DNA of 64,000 nucleotides. Source: Spectribacter hydrogenoxidans. Lineage in GTDB: Bacteria > Pseudomonadota > Gammaproteobacteria > Nevskiales > Salinisphaeraceae. The notes under the pieces are model-generated. The model did not search any database. It saw only the letters and a program-made list of their open reading frames with translations, and was not told the DNA's origin. This document shows, in pieces, positions 60,388-64,000 of this stretch; position 1 is the first letter of the stretch, and each line of letters begins with the position of its first letter. Location of the stretch: contig NZ_JAVRIB010000003.1 in NCBI RefSeq assembly GCF_031846275.1, forward strand, positions 217,809-281,808. The letters run 5' to 3'. The translations under genes and the position numbers were made by a program.

Positions 60388-60968
60388 GCAGCATCCCCGA
60401 TCCGGAAACCGACCTGCCGGCCGAACAGGACCGGGGCGACGTGGTGCTGGCCGCTGGCTGTTTCTGGTGTGTCGAAGCGGTATTCCAGGCCCTGGCCGGG
60501 GTCACGGACGTCACTTCCGGCTACGCCGGGGGCGACGCCGAGACCGCCAATTATCAGGCCGTGTGTACCGGCCGCACCGGCCATGCCGAAGTCATCCGCG
60601 TACGCTACGACCCGGCAGTGGTCAGCTTCGGCACCCTGCTGAAGGTGTTCTTCGGCGTCGCCCACGACCCCACCCAGCTGAACCGCCAGGGTAACGACCT
60701 CGGTCCCCAGTACCGTTCGGCCGTGTTCGTCGCCGATGATCAGCAGCGTCAGGTGGCCGAGGCCTACATCGCGCAGCTGGATCGAAGCGGAGTGTTCGGC
60801 GCCCCAATCGCCACCAGGATCGAGTCGCTGACAGCCTTCCACGAGGCCGAGGCATACCACCAGGATTTCGCGATCAACAACCCGAGCCAGCCCTATGTCT
60901 GCATGGTGGCCCAGCCCAAGCTGGACAAGCTGGCACGGCAGTTTCCGGATCAGCTAGCCGGGGATTGA
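60384..60968 (+). CDS. msrA: Peptide-methionine (S)-S-oxide reductase
   Basis: Repairs oxidised methionine. 194 aa. Catalytic Cys26 in AAGCFWCVEAVFQAL; SGYAGGDAETANYQAVCTGRTGHAEVIRV and FGVAHDPTQLNRQGNDLGPQYRS are standard. No signal peptide, so cytoplasmic. The resolving cysteine is probably the one in YVCMVAQPKL. Its stop abuts the convergent histidine kinase gene directly. Confidence 0.95.
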   Translation: MSSIPDPETDLPAEQDRGDVVLAAGCFWCVEAVFQALAGVTDVTSGYAGGDAETANYQAVCTGRTGHAEVIRVRYDPAVVSFGTLLKVFFGVAHDPTQLNRQGNDLGPQYRSAVFVADDQQRQVAEAYIAQLDRSGVFGAPIATRIESLTAFHEAEAYHQDFAINNPSQPYVCMVAQPKLDKLARQFPDQLAGD

Positions 60969-62312
60969 TCAGCTCGCGGCGGGCAGCCGCAGCCGGGCCG
61001 ACAAACCGCCCGACGACGAGGGCCCGAGCGCCAACGATCCGCCGTACAGGTCGGCCAGGTCCAGCACGATGGATAATCCCAGACCCGATCCCGGCACCGA
61101 CTCGTCCAGGCGCCGGCCGCGGTGCAGGACGTTGTCCCGCGCCTCGGGCGCCAACCCGGGCCCGTCATCCTCGATCCGGATTTCCAGTTGCCCGTCCTGG
61201 CTGACGGCCGTCACGGTCACTTGCTGCGACGCCCATTTGCAGGCGTTTTCCATCAGATTGCCCAGCATCTGCTCCAGATCCTGTGACTCGCCCCGGAACG
61301 CCAGTTCCGGCATGGACGACACGTCGATCCGTTGCTCGCGAAACAGCCGGGACAGAGTTCGTTGCAGACGCGTGAGCACCGGCGACAGCGAGGTCCGGGC
61401 GTCGGGACGGTTAATGGCGGCAATGCGGGCATGGGCCAGGTGCCAGTCGATATCGCGCTGCATCTCGTCGGTGACCTGCTGCAGGCGGCCGGCCAGCGCC
61501 GTCTGGCCATGACGGCGCTGCTGATGAGCCTCGTTGCTCAGCACCGACAACGGTGTCTTAAGCGCATGCGCCAGATTGCCGGCACGACTGCGGGCCCGCT
61601 CGATCAGGGTCTGGTTGTCGCGCAGCACCGCGTTCATGTCGGTCACGAGTGGCGCAACCTCGCTGGGATACTCGCCGGCCAGGGTACTGGCGCTACCCCG
61701 CCGTATGGCGATCAGTTCATCGCGCAGCCGGCGCAACGGCCTAAGCCCCAGACGAACCTGCAGCACGGCCGCCAGCACCAGGCCGAGCGCCAGCGCCCCG
61801 AACCCCGCGGTCAGGACCAGACCGAAACGATGCATGACGGCCTCGACATCATCCAGATCGCTGGCGACGGTCAACCGCACCGTTCCCTCGAGCCGCGGCA
61901 GGGTCACCTGTCGCGTGAGAGCCAGTAACGACTGGCCGCGCGGACCCGAAAGATAGACCGATCCGGCATCGCCACCCACCGGCGCGCCTGGCGGCAGCGC
62001 CTGATCCCACAATGACCGGGACCGGGCGACCACCCCGTCATCGCGCGCCACCTGCCAGTAGTGGCCGGAAAACACCCGCTGGTAAAGCGGGTCACTGAGC
62101 TCCCGCTCGATCGCGAGACGCCCGCCGGGCTGCGCCGCCGACGCCGCAAGCAGCTGATCGAGATCGGCACTCAGACGCTGACGTAGCTGCGCTTCCATCT
62201 GATCACGAGCGGTGTAGAGCAACAGCAGTTCGGTCAGCACCAGCGCCAGCAGACCCCAGATGGCGGCCCCGAGCAGAAGCCTTCCCTGGAGCGATCGGGG
62301 GGTCAGGCGCAC
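60969..62312 (-). CDS. Sensor histidine kinase, PhoQ/QseC-like
   Basis: 447 aa inner-membrane kinase: helix 1 (residues 12-34), periplasmic domain of about 125 residues, helix 2 (about 160-185), HAMP linker, then H-box NLAHALKTPLSVL (His near 251), N-box MLGNLMENACKWAS and G-box EDDGPGLAPE...GSGLGLSIVLDL. The AHALKTPL form is that of PhoQ-like kinases. Its start overlaps the response regulator by 10 bases. With a PepSY protein in the same operon, the signal may concern divalent cations or envelope stress; inference only. Confidence 0.88.
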   Translation of the reverse strand: MRLTPRSLQGRLLLGAAIWGLLALVLTELLLLYTARDQMEAQLRQRLSADLDQLLAASAAQPGGRLAIERELSDPLYQRVFSGHYWQVARDDGVVARSRSLWDQALPPGAPVGGDAGSVYLSGPRGQSLLALTRQVTLPRLEGTVRLTVASDLDDVEAVMHRFGLVLTAGFGALALGLVLAAVLQVRLGLRPLRRLRDELIAIRRGSASTLAGEYPSEVAPLVTDMNAVLRDNQTLIERARSRAGNLAHALKTPLSVLSNEAHQQRRHGQTALAGRLQQVTDEMQRDIDWHLAHARIAAINRPDARTSLSPVLTRLQRTLSRLFREQRIDVSSMPELAFRGESQDLEQMLGNLMENACKWASQQVTVTAVSQDGQLEIRIEDDGPGLAPEARDNVLHRGRRLDESVPGSGLGLSIVLDLADLYGGSLALGPSSSGGLSARLRLPAAS

Positions 62313-62968
62313 GGCTCGCCGACGCGGTATCCGAGGCCCCGCTCGGTGACAATGAATGCGTCACCGAGCTTGGTGCGGAGCCGGCGGATGAACACTTCCA
62401 CCGTATTGGAGTCGCGATCGTAATCCTGCGCGTAGATATGCTCGATCAGCTCGGTGCGCGAAACCACTGCGCCCGCGTGATGCATCAAATAGGACAGCAC
62501 GCGGTATTCATGACCGGTCAGTTTGACCGGGGCGCCGTCAAGGCTGACCCGCGCGGTTCGTGTATCCAGACTCACACCGCTAATCTCGAGCACGGCGCTG
62601 GCCGCGCCGCTGGCGCGGCGAAGAAGCGCCCGCAGCCGCGCCAGCAGTTCCTCCATCCGGAACGGCTTGGCCAGATAATCGTCGGCGCCGGCGTCCATCC
62701 CCGCCACCTTTTCATGCCAGGCATCGCGGGCGGTGAGAATCAGCACCGGCATGGCGACCTCCTCGGCCCGCCAGCGGCGCAACACGCTCAAGCCATCCAG
62801 CTGCGGCAAACCAAGGTCGAGCACCACCGCATCGCAGGCCTCGGTACTGCCAACGAAATGCGCCAGTTCGCCGTCAGCCACCGTATCCACGGCGTAACCC
62901 GCCTCCTCCAGCGCGGCCTGCAACTGGTCACGCAGGCGCGCCTCGTCCTCGACCACCAGAATCCGCAT
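62303..62968 (-). CDS. OmpR/PhoB-family response regulator, PhoP/QseB-like
   Basis: 221 aa from ATG 62968 (MRILVVEDEARLRD). Receiver with phospho-Asp51 in VVLDLGLPQLDG and lysine in LAKPFRMEEL; C-terminal winged helix with LTGHEYRVLSYLMHHAGAVVSRTELIEHIYAQDYDRDSNTVEVFIRRLRTKLG. Members bind tandem half-sites 11 bp apart, which is exactly what lies in the divergent promoter at 63330-63373. Five bp after the PepSY gene; co-transcribed with it and the kinase. Confidence 0.92.
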   Translation of the reverse strand: MRILVVEDEARLRDQLQAALEEAGYAVDTVADGELAHFVGSTEACDAVVLDLGLPQLDGLSVLRRWRAEEVAMPVLILTARDAWHEKVAGMDAGADDYLAKPFRMEELLARLRALLRRASGAASAVLEISGVSLDTRTARVSLDGAPVKLTGHEYRVLSYLMHHAGAVVSRTELIEHIYAQDYDRDSNTVEVFIRRLRTKLGDAFIVTERGLGYRVGEPCA

Positions 62969-62973
62969 AGAAC

Positions 62974-63306
62974 CTAGTCGGGCGTGCCGGGCGGGACGCA
63001 TTTCAGCGCTGCCAGGTCCCGTCCCTCGGCTTCGAGCAAGGCCAGGCTGCTGGCGTCGTATTCCAGCTCGGCGACGTCACCATGCGGCCCCACCAACGTG
63101 ATCTCGTAGGACCAGCGGTTGTCATCTTCGTCCAGTTCCACCTCCACCATGTCGCCGCGACAATCCGTCTCCACGCGTACCAGTAGCTCGGTGAGGGGAC
63201 GAATTTTGCCCGCTTCGAGCGCCGCACGGGCTTCGCGCTGGTCGTCGGCAACCGCCGGCATGCCGGCAAGCAACACGCACATCAATGAAAGAATCAATCG
63301 CGTCAT
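62974..63306 (-). CDS. Exported PepSY-domain protein
   Basis: 110 aa. Signal peptide residues 1-20 (LILSLMCVLLAGMPAVA-DD), then one PepSY-like unit: REARAALEAGKIRPLTELLVRVE...VEVELDEDDNRWSYEITLVGPHGDVAELEYDASSL. PepSY proteins are small periplasmic modules often encoded beside two-component systems and thought to modulate them or bind cations. First gene of the PepSY-regulator-kinase operon. There is no ribosome site; the ATG may lie at the very start of the message. Confidence 0.8.
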   Translation of the reverse strand: MTRLILSLMCVLLAGMPAVADDQREARAALEAGKIRPLTELLVRVETDCRGDMVEVELDEDDNRWSYEITLVGPHGDVAELEYDASSLALLEAEGRDLAALKCVPPGTPD

Positions 63307-63312
63307 GGGCGC

Positions 63313-63318
63313 TTTATA
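63313..63318 (-). promoter_or_regulatory. -10 box of the PepSY-regulator-kinase operon
   Basis: TATAAA on the minus strand, 7 bases before the ATG at 63306. The -35 region falls in the half-site array, fitting an activator-dependent promoter and a nearly leaderless message. Confidence 0.4.
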
Positions 63319-63329
63319 GCACCTGCGGC

Positions 63330-63373
63330 GATTAACAGCGGATTAACAGCCGGTTCATCATTGGTTCAATCGC
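63330..63373. promoter_or_regulatory. Four 11-bp-spaced half-sites, probable response-regulator operator
   Basis: Four consecutive 11-base units begin at 63330, 63341, 63352 and 63363: GATTAACAGCG, GATTAACAGCC, GGTTCATCATT, GGTTCAATCGC, sharing G-R-TT-M-A. Eleven-base phasing places each on the same helix face and is the usual spacing for OmpR/PhoP-family dimers. The array sits between the divergent PepSY genes, next to the operon that encodes such a regulator. Confidence 0.6.
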
Positions 63374-63418
63374 ACCGCGTCAGGATAGCTGCTCTTCACC
63401 CAGATAGAGGTAATGACG

Positions 63419-63682
63419 ATGCGATTAATCGATGCTCTCTCCGCCGCCAGCCTGTTCGCCATCGCCGGGATGGCCATGGCGCAGAACACGGCTCCCAGCA
63501 ACGACATGAGCATGATCGAAGTGCTCCAGAGTCTGGAAGCCGAGGGTTACAGCGCGTTCGAGGATATCGACCGCGAGCACAACCATTACGACGTGACCGC
63601 AACGGATGCCAATGGCGTCCGGGTCGAGCTGGAAGTCGACCTGCAGAACGCCGAGGTGTTGCGCAGCGAACGCGAGGATTGA
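63419..63682 (+). CDS. Exported PepSY-like small protein
   Basis: 87 aa from ATG 63419, 8 bp after GAGG; an ATG 6 bases earlier is too close to the ribosome site. Signal peptide to about residue 21 (ASLFAIAGMAMA-QN); mature part MIEVLQSLEAEGYSAFEDIDREHNHYDVTATDANGVRVELEVD is a compact PepSY-like fold (helix then three strands). Divergent from the PepSY-regulator-kinase operon and ended by a strong terminator, so it is a single-gene unit and a likely regulon member. Confidence 0.78.
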   Translation: MRLIDALSAASLFAIAGMAMAQNTAPSNDMSMIEVLQSLEAEGYSAFEDIDREHNHYDVTATDANGVRVELEVDLQNAEVLRSERED

Positions 63683-63715
63683 TCGCTTAAGGCGACGCTG
63701 AGGCGAGACACGAAG

Positions 63716-63751
63716 GCCGGGACAGCCCGATCGGGTTGTCACGGCTTTTTT
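63716..63751 (+). terminator. Rho-independent terminator of the PepSY-like gene
   Basis: GCCG-G-GACAGCCC pairs with GGGTTGTC-A-CGGC (one mismatch, one G-T pair) and is followed by six T. Located 34 bases after the stop at 63682. Confidence 0.85.
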
Positions 63752-63828
63752 GTGACCGGCCTGCCGGGAGACGTCGAGTCCTTTCTCCGTTTCTGGGGCT
63801 TCGAATTACCCTCCTGATCAAACAGAAA

Positions 63829-63856
63829 ACCCGCCTTGCGGGCGGGTCTTTTGTTT
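63829..63856 (+). terminator. Second intrinsic terminator
   Basis: ACCCGCC and GGCGGGT form a 7-bp stem over a 5-base loop, followed by CTTTTGTTT and preceded by an A-rich stretch, so it could work on both strands. No gene ends right before it on the plus strand; it may belong to a minus-strand gene beyond the window or to a repeat unit. Confidence 0.7.
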
Positions 63857-63874
63857 GGCTGGAGGAGAGGGATT

Positions 63875-63941
63875 GCAGTGCACTGGCGTGCACTGCCCTT
63901 CGGGCTCGCTTCGCTCGCGTCCCGATCGCCTGCGGCGATCG
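63875..63941. repeat. Cluster of perfect inverted repeats
   Basis: GCAGTGCAC-TGGC-GTGCACTGC (63875-63896, 9-bp stem) and CGATCGCC-TGC-GGCGATCG (63923-63941, 8-bp stem) flank a CTCGCTTCGCTCGCG stretch containing repeated GCTCGC. Looks like a repetitive extragenic palindromic element. Confidence 0.55.
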
Positions 63942-64000
63942 TGATCGAACTCCTTGTTTGTTGGTGGGGGTTCGAATGACTCCATCAATCCAAACAAAAA

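Larger units (their letters stand above)
63683..64000. other. 318-base gene-free end of the window
   Basis: Contains two intrinsic terminators, three more inverted repeats, and two related segments (around 63798-63829 and 63968-64000) that share GGxTTCGAAT...CTCC...ATC...AAACA(A)AAA. No convincing ORF or complete tRNA; the TTCGAAT heptamers resemble tRNA T-loops but their flanks do not pair. Confidence 0.6.

Noticed and set aside
63950..64000. Possible tRNA 3' end (GGGGGTTCGAATGACTC)
   Set aside because: The T-loop heptamer is present but the flanking stem does not pair and no D-arm, anticodon arm or acceptor partner is found in the window.

Overview
This window is a compact, high-GC bacterial chromosome segment with almost no non-coding space. 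Gene content and order point to a gammaproteobacterium: ygfB-pepP-ubiH-ubiI beside a two-subunit glycine cleavage operon, pilG-pilH-pilI-pilJ-chpA next to gshB-tonB-algH-ruvX-pyrR-pyrB, pilT/pilU beside yggS, and fused-type argA. The three-quinone-hydroxylase/pili/WS-DGAT content resembles environmental Chromatiales- or Ectothiorhodospiraceae-like lineages, but I cannot name a genus. No rRNA, tRNA, insertion sequence, phage or CRISPR array was recognised.

Layout. 1-8.4 kb: the 5' part of a wax-ester synthase/DGAT gene, an orphan acetolactate-synthase-like enzyme, pyruvate kinase, then a run of lipid-flavoured genes (hotdog thioesterase, DUF1295 membrane protein, cyclopropane-synthase-like methyltransferase, metallo-beta-lactamase lipoprotein, secreted protein). 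8.4-19.7 kb: metabolic genes of uncertain substrate (class I aminotransferase; a hydroxyacid dehydrogenase-amidase-aldehyde dehydrogenase operon; MFS transporter; DsbC-like thioredoxin; class III aminotransferase; isopropylmalate/tartrate dehydrogenase-like enzyme), then an adenosine-kinase-like PfkB protein and DgkA. 19.7-25.1 kb: glycine cleavage operon gcvT-gcvH-gcvPA-(tpx)-gcvPB under a tandem glycine riboswitch, with thiol peroxidase inserted behind its own promoter. 25.2-33.8 kb: an RND/MMPL exporter, the ubiquinone hydroxylases with pepP and ygfB, and, upstream of these, a three-gene unit made of a small secreted protein, a JDVT-CTERM-tailed metalloprotease and its presumed glutamic intramembrane sorting protease (MrtJ-like).

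33.9-37.2 kb: argE, argA, rsmE. 37.2-45.9 kb: type IV pilus chemosensory (Chp) cluster. 46.1-53 kb: gshB, tonB, algH/yqgE, ruvX, pyrR, pyrB, then three envelope/secreted proteins ending in an outer-membrane barrel. 53-55.6 kb: RimB-RimK-deacylase cluster. 55.6-58.9 kb: pilT, pilU and a third PilU-like ATPase. 59-61 kb: yggS-rpiA-msrA, head-to-tail with 1-4 nt overlaps. 61-63.7 kb: an OmpR/PhoQ-like two-component system with a PepSY protein, facing a second PepSY-like gene across a promoter that carries four 11-bp-spaced half-sites. The last 300 bases hold two strong terminators and a cluster of palindromes.

The most interesting parts are the JDVT-CTERM/MrtJ unit (a dedicated one-substrate surface-sorting system with an apparent non-ATG, stop-overlapping start for the protease), the 18-bp palindrome inside the tpx promoter, the 11-bp periodic operator between the PepSY genes, and the opposed GAAACNN heptad repeats between rimK and the AstE-like gene. 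Basis throughout: motifs and coordinates were read from the sequence; family functions are from general knowledge; nothing was searched or computed.
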